Shown here piece after piece: positions 14,765 through 23,705 of a stretch of DNA of 46,540 nt (its first letter is position 1; each line of letters opens with the position of its first letter). The stretch is from an uncultured Spirochaetales bacterium. GTDB lineage: Bacteria; Spirochaetota; Spirochaetia; Sphaerochaetales; Sphaerochaetaceae. The stretch is taken from NCBI GenBank assembly GCA_949282255.1, contig CASDPA010000015.1:1-46540 (forward strand), read 5' to 3'. The translations under genes were made by a program, and so were the position numbers. The notes under the pieces are model-generated. The model ran no database searches. It saw nothing but the letters and a program-made list of their open reading frames with translations, and was not told where the DNA came from.

Positions 14765-16558
14765 TTGAAAAATACTTTTTACAGATTTAAAAGATTCATA
14801 AAAAAACCGTACAATCTGATTCTTTTGGTCATGCTCATCTTTTTAGGATATTTGACGTTGTTCCCATTATTGACGATGGTCAAGGATACCGTCACTGTAC
14901 ATGTGTCCGAATCGCTCCGACTGAAAAAACCGATTGGCAGTTTCACTTTTTCACATTGGGTCAAGGTTCTTTTCGATCCCAGCAGTTTATCGATATTTTA
15001 TAAGCCGCTCATGAATTCTCTTATTACCAGCCTCGGAGCTTGTTTTGTTGCGCTTATTTTTGGCGGTGTTTTCTCTTGGCTCGTTACAAGAACGAATATG
15101 CGGTGGAAAAAAACCCTGTCCGCACTGTTCATATTTCCTTATATAATGCCTTCTTGGACATTGGCTCTTGCTTGGTATAATGTGTTTAAGAACAGCGTGG
15201 TGGGTGGAGTCCCCGGTACGTTTGCTGCCCTCACCGGCATTGAAACACCGAATTGGTTTGCTTATGGAGCATTTCCTATCGCCCTTGTTACAGGCCTTCA
15301 CTATGCTCCGTTCGCTTATATCATGATAGGTGGAATATTGAGAAACATGGATGCCAACCTTGAAGAAGCGGCCATGATGCTTAATACTTCCAGACGTAGG
15401 ATTGTGATGAAAATCACAATCCCGATGGTGCTGCCGGCGGTATTGTCAACTTTTCTTTTGGTTTTTTCATCTGCGATGAGTTCTTTTGCTGTTCCTGCAT
15501 TCTTAGGGCTTCCTGTCAGATATCAGGTGTTGACCACACAGCTTTATAGGACTTTGAACGGTATCAATCCTGGGCAAGGGTATTGTATAGCGATGATAAT
15601 GATCCTGTTGAGCGTGGCGATACTGGCTTTCAACCAGCGGTTGGTTGGTACACGTAAGAATTATACAACCGTCACAGGGAAGAGCAGTAACATCTCGTTT
15701 GTCAACCTGAAAAAGGCCAGGACTGTCATTTCCGTCATAGTTGCCGTTTTGCTGTTGTTGGTTTCCGTTCTCCCTCTTATAAGTTTTGCACTCGAATCTG
15801 TTATTCTTCATCCTGGTGATTATTCGTTCGACAACATGACTCTTCAATTCTGGATCGGAACCGCCGAGCAGAACAGTATTGCAAATAATGAACCCGGACT
15901 TTTAAGAAACCCGTCTTTGTGGGCGGCATTGTGGAACAGTCTCAAGCTCTCGGCCATATGTGCAATCACTGCAGGCACTCTTGGTTTCCTGGCTGGATAC
16001 GGTATCGTCCGTGGAAGGGGTACCAAGCTTGCCAAAATAGTGGATAATTTGGCTTTCTTCCCGTATTTGATGCCTGCGATGGCTTTCAGTGTAATATATC
16101 TTTCAATGTTCTCGGTACGGCATGGTATCATTCCTGCATTATATGGAACTTTCTTCCTGCTTGTGCTTATTGGAACAATAAAGTATATGCCATTTGCCTC
16201 TAGAAGTGGAATCAATGCGATGATGCAGTTGTCCACGCAAATAGAGGAGGCCGGGGAGATCATTGGGGTAGGCTGGTTCAAACGTATGTTCAGGCTGGTG
16301 ATACCAATCCAAAAAAGCAGTTTCATATCCGGATATCTTCTTCCATTCATCAGTTGTATGAGGGAACTCTCGCTGTTTGTTCTTTTGGTCACCCCTGCCA
16401 ACAGGGTTCTTACAACACTGCTTTTTTATTATAATGAAAAGGGATGGAATCAGTATTCAAACGGAATCAACCTCATGATTGTCATAATAGTGTTGGCGAT
16501 CAACGGGGTTGTTAATAAAGCCACAGGGGCATCTATAGACAAAGGCATCGGAGGTTGA
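14765..16558 (+). CDS. ABC importer fused permease, FbpB/AfuB type
   Basis: The ~597-residue product has two tandem permease halves with about 12 membrane spans. Each half carries an EAA-type loop that contacts the ATPase: the first around NLEEAAMMLNTSRRRIVMKI, the second around QIEEAGEIIGVGWFKRMFRL. Fusion of the two permeases is usual in iron-type and AfuB importers. The frame is open from an ATG at 14699, but that segment contains the hairpin at 14708-14742 and is not protein-like. A TTG at 14765 with GAGAGG eight bases upstream starts a typical basic N-terminus (KNTFYRFKRFIKK). The start is therefore moderately certain. It overlaps the ribosome-binding site of the ATPase gene. Confidence 0.87.
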   Translation: MKNTFYRFKRFIKKPYNLILLVMLIFLGYLTLFPLLTMVKDTVTVHVSESLRLKKPIGSFTFSHWVKVLFDPSSLSIFYKPLMNSLITSLGACFVALIFGGVFSWLVTRTNMRWKKTLSALFIFPYIMPSWTLALAWYNVFKNSVVGGVPGTFAALTGIETPNWFAYGAFPIALVTGLHYAPFAYIMIGGILRNMDANLEEAAMMLNTSRRRIVMKITIPMVLPAVLSTFLLVFSSAMSSFAVPAFLGLPVRYQVLTTQLYRTLNGINPGQGYCIAMIMILLSVAILAFNQRLVGTRKNYTTVTGKSSNISFVNLKKARTVISVIVAVLLLLVSVLPLISFALESVILHPGDYSFDNMTLQFWIGTAEQNSIANNEPGLLRNPSLWAALWNSLKLSAICAITAGTLGFLAGYGIVRGRGTKLAKIVDNLAFFPYLMPAMAFSVIYLSMFSVRHGIIPALYGTFFLLVLIGTIKYMPFASRSGINAMMQLSTQIEEAGEIIGVGWFKRMFRLVIPIQKSSFISGYLLPFISCMRELSLFVLLVTPANRVLTTLLFYYNEKGWNQYSNGINLMIVIIVLAINGVVNKATGASIDKGIGG

Positions 16559-16560
16559 GC

Positions 16561-17688
16561 ATGCCGAAAATTGAATTGAAGAACATAACAAAAAAATTTG
16601 GCGGAACGTTTACCGCTGTGGATAATCTTTCCATCGTTATAGAAGATGGTGATTTCGTTACCTTGTTGGGGCCGTCTGGATGTGGTAAGACCACAACGTT
16701 GCGTCAGATTGCAGGCTTGGAAACACCCACCTCCGGGGAAATCATTATTGATGGCCGGGTGGTGTTTTCATCTGAAAAGCAAATAGATGTATCACCATCA
16801 AAAAGGGATGTTGGTTTTCTTTTCCAGAATTATGCACTTTGGCCGCATATGACAGTCTATCAGAATATCGCTTTTGGACTCGAGAATTTGAAGTGGAGCA
16901 AAGGGGATATAGATAAACGGGTGAAAGAGTTATTGTCCCTTTTGAAAATAGAGGAGTTTGCTCAGCGCTATCCTGCGGAGATATCTGGTGGACAACAGCA
17001 GCGAGTGGCTATCGCTAGAACATTGGCGACCAATCCAAAAGTTTTGCTGATGGACGAGCCATTGTCCAATCTGGATGCCAAACTCAGGATGGAAATGAGG
17101 ACGGAATTGAAGAGGCTGCATAGGGAAACCGGGGCTACATTTGTGTATGTGACCCATGACCAGCTGGAAGCCATGACCCTGGCCACAAAAATATGCTTGC
17201 TTGACAAGGGACTTTTACAACAATACGCACCTCCTTTGGAAGTGTACACGAAACCGAGCAACAAATTTGTTGCGGATTTTGTTGGCAATCCCACCATAAA
17301 CATGCTGGAAGCCGAGATCGAGGGCGTTTCCTCTGAAGGTTGCACCTTGCGTTCTCCGATCGGACGTATAGGTTTTGCTTTGGAAAACACCGGTGTAAAG
17401 CAGGGGGATAAGGTTACCCTAGGTATAAGGCCTGAATTTCTTGTCGCCTCCGAAGACCGATCGGTTTCTGACAGTTATCTTGATGCGGTAGTTGTCTCAT
17501 CGCTTCCTAGCGGCATGGAGACGACGCTCCGTTTGCAGATTGGGGATACCGTATTGAGCTCTGTTCTATTCGGTTCTGTTGATTACCCTGTCGGAGAAAG
17601 ACTGAGGGTTTATGTGCCAGGTGATAAGTTCATTCTTTTTGACAACCTAGGTAAATTTATTACGAATGGAGCTATATCCATCCTATAG
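16561..17688 (+). CDS. ABC importer ATPase, FbpC/PotA type
   Basis: The 375-residue product has a complete nucleotide-binding domain: Walker A GPSGCGKTT (37-45), Q-loop FQN (88-90), signature SGGQQQR (142-148), Walker B VLLMDEP (161-167) and the switch histidine in YVTHDQLEAM. A C-terminal TOBE-like domain follows (about 280-370). A TTG at 16555 would add two residues, but GGAGG at 16550-16554 is spaced for the ATG at 16561. It is the only ABC ATPase gene in the window and completes this importer; it could in principle also serve others, though FbpC-type ATPases are usually dedicated. Confidence 0.93.
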   Translation: MPKIELKNITKKFGGTFTAVDNLSIVIEDGDFVTLLGPSGCGKTTTLRQIAGLETPTSGEIIIDGRVVFSSEKQIDVSPSKRDVGFLFQNYALWPHMTVYQNIAFGLENLKWSKGDIDKRVKELLSLLKIEEFAQRYPAEISGGQQQRVAIARTLATNPKVLLMDEPLSNLDAKLRMEMRTELKRLHRETGATFVYVTHDQLEAMTLATKICLLDKGLLQQYAPPLEVYTKPSNKFVADFVGNPTINMLEAEIEGVSSEGCTLRSPIGRIGFALENTGVKQGDKVTLGIRPEFLVASEDRSVSDSYLDAVVVSSLPSGMETTLRLQIGDTVLSSVLFGSVDYPVGERLRVYVPGDKFILFDNLGKFITNGAISIL

Positions 17689-17726
17689 TTGGATTTTGGG
17701 AGAACACCCCGTTTCAAAAATTGTTT

Positions 17727-17754
17727 CCGATACCGGCCGGTATCGGTTTTTTTT
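17727..17754 (+). terminator. Rho-independent terminator of the importer operon
   Basis: The self-complementary CCGATACCGGCCGGTATCGG folds as an eight-base-pair GC-rich stem with a four-base loop, followed by eight T residues. It lies 38 bp after the ATPase stop codon. Confidence 0.9.
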
Positions 17755-17835
17755 CACGTTTGACGTTTCTTTTTGATTCCAAGGGCGGATTTCCAACATC
17801 ATGACATTACGAAAATGGAGGAAATAAGAAAAAAG

Positions 17836-17872
17836 TTGACATATCCTATATCTAATGTAAAATATAGGATAT
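17836..17872 (+). promoter_or_regulatory. Promoter overlapped by a perfect inverted repeat (operator)
   Basis: TTGACA (17836-17841) and TAAAAT (17858-17863) with 16 bp spacing form a good promoter for the operon starting at 17894. ATATCCTATAT (17841-17851) and ATATAGGATAT (17862-17872) are perfect inverted repeats with a 10 bp spacer and cover the -35/-10 region and the start site. This is the classic position for a repressor. The GntR/FCD regulator at 22963, inside the same operon, is the most likely binder. Confidence 0.75.
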
Positions 17873-17893
17873 CTATAACAAATGGAGGATATC

Positions 17894-19159
17894 ATGAGAA
17901 AAGCATCTGTTTTACTTTTAATTTTCATGCTTTTATTTGGTACTGGTCTTTTTGCATCCGGTTCTCAGGAAAAGAGCAGCAGTGATGGTCTATCTGGCAC
18001 AATTACCATGTGGACCTTTCCTGTAACAGGCAATGACCAAGAATTGTTTGAAGAAGTTGTTGCGGAGTTCAACCAGATTTATCCGGACATCACGGTCGAT
18101 GTACAGATTCTTCCTTGGAATGGAAGATATGAGAAGATGTTAACTGCGGTAGCTGGAGGCAATCCACCTAATGTTGTCTATCTTAATGATTTCCAGATTC
18201 CTCTTTTTGCGGCGACTGGAAATCTGGTAAATATGAGAGAGGTATTTACCGAAGAAGAACTTTCTCAGTACAAGGAAGGTGCGCTTAGTGCTGCAAGCTA
18301 TGAAGGTGAACTTTATGGTATTCCCGTATTAACTAACCATCTTGGATATTTTTATAATGTAGATCTATTTAAGGAAGCAGGCCTTGATCCGGACAATCCT
18401 CCACAGACTTGGGATGAACTTAAAGATGCCATTGTCAAATTGACAAAGACCGATGCTAATGGAAATATCGTACAGTGGGGAGCAAGATTTGATCTTAATA
18501 GGCCTTCTCCGATCACAAGTGTGATTCCGTTTATTTGGCAGGCTGGTGGAGATATCCTCGATAGCAATGGCAATGTCATTGTTGACAGTGCTGAAACCAG
18601 AGAGGCATTGACATTTATCAAGAGCCTTTTTGATGAAGGATATATTCAGAAGTCCAACATCACTGGTGGAGGTGTTCCATTCTCTTCCGGGCAGATTGGC
18701 ATCGAACTACAGAAGGAACCCAATGAAATCAAAAAGTTCAGTCTCGAGAACCCGGATCTGGATTTCAGGGTTGGACCGATTCTTCAGAATAAGCAAAAAA
18801 TCGGTTATGTGACTTGTGGTACCTATGCAATGTTCTCCGGCGCAAAGAACAATGAAGCGGCGAAGGTATGGTTGAAATTCATAACAAATAATGAGAATAC
18901 AACCAGGATTCTTGAAGGTGGCGGATTCATGTCGCCTAAATATGATATCTCAGAAGAAGATTATATGACCGATCCTCGTTCGCTATCTATGGCAAGCCAG
19001 AGTGAATGGGCTCTTGGAACCGGCCCGATGAATACTCATTATTCTGAAATACTTTCTGCCTGCGGCTCTGTTTTCAATGCAATCATCCTTGGGGAAAAAG
19101 ATATGGATGCAGGTCTTGCAGAATTAACAAAGCAGCTTGAACAGATTATGGCTGAATAA
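17894..19159 (+). CDS. ABC importer sugar-binding protein (family 1)
   Basis: The 421-residue product has an export signal (MRKAS to LFASGSQEK, no lipobox cysteine) and the family 1 solute-binding fold. Typical blocks are GTITMWTFPVTGND, a YEKMLTAVAGGNPPNVVYL segment, and an LYGIPVLTN segment preceding YFYNVDLFKEAGL. The ORF opens at 17882, but GGAGG at 17884-17888 is spaced for the ATG at 17894. It probably delivers a sugar or sugar derivative to the permeases at 21228 and 22105. The genes in between encode two oxidoreductases. A GC-rich hairpin follows its stop codon. Confidence 0.9.
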   Translation: MRKASVLLLIFMLLFGTGLFASGSQEKSSSDGLSGTITMWTFPVTGNDQELFEEVVAEFNQIYPDITVDVQILPWNGRYEKMLTAVAGGNPPNVVYLNDFQIPLFAATGNLVNMREVFTEEELSQYKEGALSAASYEGELYGIPVLTNHLGYFYNVDLFKEAGLDPDNPPQTWDELKDAIVKLTKTDANGNIVQWGARFDLNRPSPITSVIPFIWQAGGDILDSNGNVIVDSAETREALTFIKSLFDEGYIQKSNITGGGVPFSSGQIGIELQKEPNEIKKFSLENPDLDFRVGPILQNKQKIGYVTCGTYAMFSGAKNNEAAKVWLKFITNNENTTRILEGGGFMSPKYDISEEDYMTDPRSLSMASQSEWALGTGPMNTHYSEILSACGSVFNAIILGEKDMDAGLAELTKQLEQIMAE

Positions 19160-19168
19160 AATAAGAAG

Positions 19169-19187
19169 CGGCCCGGTCTCCGGGCCG
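19169..19187 (+). other. GC-rich hairpin after the binding-protein gene
   Basis: CGGCCCGG-TCT-CCGGGCCG is a perfect eight-base-pair stem with a three-base loop, 9 bp after the stop. It is followed by an A-run rather than T residues, so it is not a standard terminator. It probably stabilises the 3' end of the binding-protein message. Confidence 0.7.
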
Positions 19188-19203
19188 AAAAAAGAAGGTG
19201 TTT

Positions 19204-20127
19204 ATGAAACGGATAGGCATAGTCGGGTTGGGCCTGAAAAACCCATATACATATGCAAAACTCTTAAAAGGCTGTGGTGCCGAGGTTGTTGCAGTTTATG
19301 ATGATTATCCTGAACTTGTAACGGAATATGCTGCTGATTTTGGATGTAAAGCTGTTTTCAATTTGGATGAGTATCCTTGTGATGTCGACGGTGTAATAAT
19401 TGATAGCATTAATAGCAGACATCTCGAGCTTGCACTTTATTTCATCAGCAAGGACATTCCTGTATTTATAGATAAGCCTTTATCTAATGATCCAGATGAA
19501 GCTATCGAATTTATAAAGAAATTTGATAAGTGCGTATGGTTTTCTGCCAGTCCGTTGAGATTCTCTCCGTTATACCAGAAAATGGTCCTAGATTTAATTG
19601 CAAGTGGTCGAAGCCTTCAATATATCCGTACTGCAGTATTTCATACCATGGAACACTTCATGAAAAAAGAAGATAAGAAATGGCATGATGATCCATCTCA
19701 GGGTGGAGGTATGCTTGTCGATATAGGTATTCATGCAATTGAATTGCTTAATATGTTCCCTCATGTGGATGTTGATAAGATTACATATATGAGGAGTCGA
19801 GGATTTTATAAAGACAGTTTGTCTGGAGATAACCATCATGTTTCCATTCGCTATAAGGATGGGAGTATGGCTGATGTCGATCTTTTGTGCGCAACAAATC
19901 ATTTGGACTATATGGTTGAGGCATATACAAATGATGGACGTTTTTATAATTCGGATGAACAGCGCTATATCAGTGAAGGTTATGATGCTGATAATGCTTA
20001 TGGTGGGTTTGATGGTGTGATAGCCGCATTCTTGGATATGGTGGATACGAAAAAAATACCAGTGTCGCATCATGAAACATTACGTAATTTTAAGTTGATA
20101 AAGCAAATATTGGCTGCGGAGGTTTAA
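19204..20127 (+). CDS. Gfo/Idh/MocA-family oxidoreductase (first copy)
   Basis: The 307-residue product has an N-terminal Rossmann fold (IGIVGLGLKNPYTYAKLL), a strand VDGVIIDSIN and the family's DKP motif (VFIDKPLSND) in place of the more common EKP. The C-terminal beta-sheet domain includes GGGMLVDIGIHAIELLN. These enzymes oxidise or reduce sugar derivatives with NAD(P)H in the cytoplasm. It is shorter than usual (~330-370). An AAGGTG site is spaced for the ATG at 19204 rather than the GTG at 19198. It lies 1 bp before a second, unrelated-looking member of the family, suggesting paired oxidation and reduction of the imported sugar. Substrate unknown. Confidence 0.88.
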   Translation: MKRIGIVGLGLKNPYTYAKLLKGCGAEVVAVYDDYPELVTEYAADFGCKAVFNLDEYPCDVDGVIIDSINSRHLELALYFISKDIPVFIDKPLSNDPDEAIEFIKKFDKCVWFSASPLRFSPLYQKMVLDLIASGRSLQYIRTAVFHTMEHFMKKEDKKWHDDPSQGGGMLVDIGIHAIELLNMFPHVDVDKITYMRSRGFYKDSLSGDNHHVSIRYKDGSMADVDLLCATNHLDYMVEAYTNDGRFYNSDEQRYISEGYDADNAYGGFDGVIAAFLDMVDTKKIPVSHHETLRNFKLIKQILAAEV

Positions 20128-20128
20128 A

Positions 20129-21220
20129 ATGGAAAAATTTAGAGCAGGTGTAATCGGTTTAGGAAGGATAGGATCAACATTTGAAGATGATCCGAAAAGA
20201 GTGCATCCTTGTACACATGCAGGTGCATTAGCGGTCATGGATGATGTTGAATTGGTCTCTGGTGCAGCCAGGAGTATTTCAAGTACAGAAAAATTCAAGA
20301 CTAAATGGAATTTGAAAAATGTTTATACCGATTATGTTGAAATGATAATGAGAGAAAAGCTTGATATTGTCGGTATAGCAACCAATCCGGAAACTCATGC
20401 AGAAATAGTTGAAAAAATAGCAGGCCTGGGGGTGAAAGGTATACTTTGCGAAAAGCCGTTAGCCCTGTCTTTGGAGGATGCAGACAAAATGATTAAGGCG
20501 TGCCACGAACATGGCGTTGTACTCATGACAATGCATAACCGAAGATTCAACAGTATCTACAGGAATGCAAAAAAGCTTATTGAAGATGGGGAGATAGGTA
20601 CAGTCAACAGTGTTATAGGAATTTGCCAGGGGTGTAAACCGAATAAGAACTGGCAGAATGAATTTGAAGGTCCGCTTCTGCATGATGCCACTCATCTTTT
20701 TGATATAATGAGATACTTATTTGGCGATGTTGAATATGTACAGTCTGATGTGGAAAGAGCAAAATCTACAGATTTAGTTGAAGATAGCGCTTATTCTCTA
20801 ATGAGATTTAAAAATGGTATTTTTGGAGTTACTTTGGTGAATGAACGTACAGATTACATGCGTTTTGAGCTGGAGATACAGGGATCTTTGGGAAAGATGC
20901 TGCTGCTTACCAACGAGGCTCATTTATGGAAGTATGCAGACAGCCCTTATTCTTCTGGATTCAAAGAATTGCAGGAAGTTAAGTATCCGATGCCGGATAA
21001 ACCGATTAATGCATATATTGAAGCCTATGGCGAATTGATAGATTGCATCAAGAATAATAGGTTGGACAGTTCTGTTTCTTCCGCATATGACGGTCGGGAG
21101 GCATTAGATATAATAATGGGAATATATGAATCGAAAATCCAAGATTGTAAGAAAGTCTATCTTCCGCTTCCTTCCATGCCATCCAGTCTGGTAGCTGCGA
21201 CGAAAGTGCATGCTTTCTGA
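20129..21220 (+). CDS. Gfo/Idh/MocA-family oxidoreductase (second copy)
   Basis: The 363-residue product has the family's Rossmann motif (AGVIGLGRIGSTFEDDP), the strand IVGIATNPETHAEIV, the CEKPLALS motif with the catalytic-type Lys, and the C-terminal region HDATHLFDIMRYLFGDV. The length is typical. It shares low similarity with the first copy by eye, so the pair is not a recent duplication. GGAGG precedes the ATG. Its end overlaps the upstream ATG (21210) of the permease frame, but that permease probably starts at 21228. Together the pair could perform an epimerisation via a keto intermediate or a redox-assisted ring opening; this is inference. Confidence 0.9.
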   Translation: MEKFRAGVIGLGRIGSTFEDDPKRVHPCTHAGALAVMDDVELVSGAARSISSTEKFKTKWNLKNVYTDYVEMIMREKLDIVGIATNPETHAEIVEKIAGLGVKGILCEKPLALSLEDADKMIKACHEHGVVLMTMHNRRFNSIYRNAKKLIEDGEIGTVNSVIGICQGCKPNKNWQNEFEGPLLHDATHLFDIMRYLFGDVEYVQSDVERAKSTDLVEDSAYSLMRFKNGIFGVTLVNERTDYMRFELEIQGSLGKMLLLTNEAHLWKYADSPYSSGFKELQEVKYPMPDKPINAYIEAYGELIDCIKNNRLDSSVSSAYDGREALDIIMGIYESKIQDCKKVYLPLPSMPSSLVAATKVHAF

Positions 21221-21227
21221 GGTACCT

Positions 21228-22103
21228 ATGGTAAAGAAAGGAACAAGTTCAATAAGAATGAAGGGAGGATTTTATTTCGTTCTCCCTGCTGTACTGATAT
21301 TGGGAATATTCGGGCTGGCAGTAACAGTTGCAAATGTTGGTTACAGTTTTATGAAATGGTCTGCCTTGTCAGAGCCATCATTCATCGGTTTTTCCAATTA
21401 TAAAAGATTCTTTACAGATCGTGTCGCATTGATTTCGTTATGGAATACTTTTTATTACGCTTTGCTGTATGTGTTTCCCACGATTGTGATTTCTTTGGCG
21501 ATAGCCTTGCTGCTTAACAGTAAGAGTCCAATGATGTCTTTTTTTAGAGCATTGTTTTATGTGCCTGTCATTACATCATATGTCATTGTTATCGTGGTAT
21601 GGCAGTGGATATTTGATTATGATATAGGCCTATTTAATCAAATAATAACAGCTTTGGGTGGAGATAAGGTACCTTGGCTTCTATCGAAAAAGCTTGCAAT
21701 GCCTTCTCTGGTAATTTTATCCATATGGAAAAACGTGGGATACTCTACCTTGATGTTCCTTGCCGGGCTTCAGACTGTTGATCAAAGCTTGACGGAGGCT
21801 GCGATGATTGATGGAGCAAAACCTGCACGTGTTTTCTTCAGCGTCACATTGCCTCAATTGAAACCCACGATGGTACTTACGGTTGTAATGGTTACTACTT
21901 GGGCATTTCAAATGTTTATACAGCCTTATATGATGACGTTAGGAGGGCCTGATTATTCAACCAGTACGATCACTTACTATTTATATCAGCAAGCATTCAA
22001 TTCATATAATATCGGATATGGATCATGTATTGCTGTAATTGGGGTCACAATATTTTTGGCGATTGTTCAACTAGAAAAATATCTGATGAGGGAGAAAGAC
22101 TGA
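21228..22103 (+). CDS. ABC importer permease, MalF/UgpA type
   Basis: The 291-residue product has six membrane spans and the EAA loop (LTEAAMIDGAKPARVFFSV) that binds the ATPase. It forms the inner-membrane channel with the next gene product. The frame opens at 21210 within the previous gene, but GAGGT just upstream of 21228 supports the later ATG. It lies 8 bp after the oxidoreductase stop. No ATPase gene is present in this operon. Confidence 0.9.
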   Translation: MVKKGTSSIRMKGGFYFVLPAVLILGIFGLAVTVANVGYSFMKWSALSEPSFIGFSNYKRFFTDRVALISLWNTFYYALLYVFPTIVISLAIALLLNSKSPMMSFFRALFYVPVITSYVIVIVVWQWIFDYDIGLFNQIITALGGDKVPWLLSKKLAMPSLVILSIWKNVGYSTLMFLAGLQTVDQSLTEAAMIDGAKPARVFFSVTLPQLKPTMVLTVVMVTTWAFQMFIQPYMMTLGGPDYSTSTITYYLYQQAFNSYNIGYGSCIAVIGVTIFLAIVQLEKYLMREKD

Positions 22104-22104
22104 T

Positions 22105-22959
22105 ATGGCCAAAGCAGATTCAAAAATCAATAAGACTGTAAAATGTGTTTTGAAATATGCCGCATTAGTGCTTTTATCCATAATCGTCGTATTTCCGTTC
22201 TATATCATGCTCATTGAATCACTACATCCGAATTTGGTCACATTTCCATACCCGGTTGAGTTTTGGCCTAAGGTGATGTCCTTATGGAACTATGCTTACC
22301 TTTTTTCCCAATATCCGGTATTCAAATGGATTATCAACAGCCTCGTCATTTCCGTAGGCACGAGTGTGGCACAGCTCTTATTGTGCTCGATGGCTGCTTT
22401 TGGATTTGGACGTACTGAGTTCAGGGGCCGTAAGATATTGTTATGGCTTCTTATGCTGATGCTTGTTGTCCCGATCCAGACCAGGATTTTGCCGTTATTT
22501 ATAATAATGAGCGACATCGGATGGCTGAATACTTATCTGGCTTGGATTCCATTTATTGTCGATGCTTTCGGAATTTTTTTAATGATGCAATTCATGGCTT
22601 CAATACCGAAAGATCTTGACGAGGCTTCGTATATAGATGGAGCTGGTTTGTGGACAACATTTGCAAAGGTGATATCCCCTCAGACAAAACCTGCAATGGT
22701 TGTTCTTATGACATTTAATTTTATTAACCAATGGAATGATTTTTTATATCCACTAATCATGGTCAGGAATGATAAGATGTATACGTTACAATTAGGTTTG
22801 TCGAATATATTCTCTTCTGCACAAAGGGGTGAAGGCGGCGGTGTCGGGGTTGCATTGGCTGGTGCAGTCATATCATTCATACCGACATTGGTGATCTTCA
22901 TCGCTTTCCAGAAACAGATTGTTTCGGGAATGAATATTTCTGCCGGAATCAAGGGGTGA
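22105..22959 (+). CDS. ABC importer permease, MalG/UgpE type
   Basis: The 284-residue product has six membrane spans and the EAA loop in the form LDEASYIDGAGLWTTFAKVI. The C-terminal FQKQIVSGMNISAGIKG tail is the usual end of MalG-type proteins. It lies 1 bp after the MalF-type gene and 3 bp before the GntR gene, so it is co-transcribed with both. Confidence 0.92.
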   Translation: MAKADSKINKTVKCVLKYAALVLLSIIVVFPFYIMLIESLHPNLVTFPYPVEFWPKVMSLWNYAYLFSQYPVFKWIINSLVISVGTSVAQLLLCSMAAFGFGRTEFRGRKILLWLLMLMLVVPIQTRILPLFIIMSDIGWLNTYLAWIPFIVDAFGIFLMMQFMASIPKDLDEASYIDGAGLWTTFAKVISPQTKPAMVVLMTFNFINQWNDFLYPLIMVRNDKMYTLQLGLSNIFSSAQRGEGGGVGVALAGAVISFIPTLVIFIAFQKQIVSGMNISAGIKG

Positions 22960-22962
22960 TAA

Positions 22963-23694
22963 ATGAACGTAGATTTATCCAGGCATATTGGTAGTTCCGA
23001 GTATTCAGGAAAGATGTCGAATACGGCCATGGTCAAAGACTACATTAAGGAGTGTATTGTCAGAGAGCGGCTTAAGCCCGGAGATAAGTTGCCTTGCGAG
23101 GGGCAGATAGCGGAGGACCTTGGGATTGGTCGGAATTCAGTCCGTGAAGCTACAAGAGCACTGGAAAGTATTGGTCTTATTGAAATAAAGCAAGGTGTCG
23201 GATTGATTCTCAGATCGTTCAATCTGGATGCCATAGTTGATATTTTTTCTTATGGCTTTGCCATGGATAAGTCTATGATCTTTGACTTGTATGAAATAAG
23301 GAAGATGATAGAGTGTACCATCATGCCAGCTGTTATCGATAAGATCAACGATATAACAATTTCAAAGTGTGAATTGATTTTGGCAGAATGGGCTTTTCTT
23401 GTACAACAAGGATCACCTGTACATGATATTGACAGAAAATTTCATGATACCCTTTACAGGCCTGTGGGTAATGAGCTTCTGATCGGGCTATGTGGAATAT
23501 TTTGGGCTGCTTTCAAACAGGCTGAGCAAAGTGGCGTGATTGTTAGATACTTTCCACAGGATAAAGCAGTAGCACTAACTGTTTTAGAGGAACACCGGGC
23601 GATTCTTGAAGCGATCAAGCAAAAAGATAAAGAGAAGGCTACGATGTTGATGGAAAAACATTTTAGAAAAATAGAGTTAGGCCAAAATATCTGA
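22963..23694 (+). CDS. GntR-family regulator, FadR/FCD type
   Basis: The 243-residue product has a winged helix (residues 20-90; RLKPGDKLPCEGQIAEDLG, RNSVREATRAL) and an FCD ligand domain (100-235) with the metal-type residues in DIYEIRKMIE-like and FHDTL stretches and EEHRAILEAI. Such regulators usually sense acidic sugars or their breakdown products. It is encoded inside the importer operon, so autoregulation through the inverted repeat at 17841-17872 is likely. GGGGTGA precedes the ATG. Confidence 0.9.
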   Translation: MNVDLSRHIGSSEYSGKMSNTAMVKDYIKECIVRERLKPGDKLPCEGQIAEDLGIGRNSVREATRALESIGLIEIKQGVGLILRSFNLDAIVDIFSYGFAMDKSMIFDLYEIRKMIECTIMPAVIDKINDITISKCELILAEWAFLVQQGSPVHDIDRKFHDTLYRPVGNELLIGLCGIFWAAFKQAEQSGVIVRYFPQDKAVALTVLEEHRAILEAIKQKDKEKATMLMEKHFRKIELGQNI

Positions 23695-23705
23695 AAGGAG
23701 GCTTT

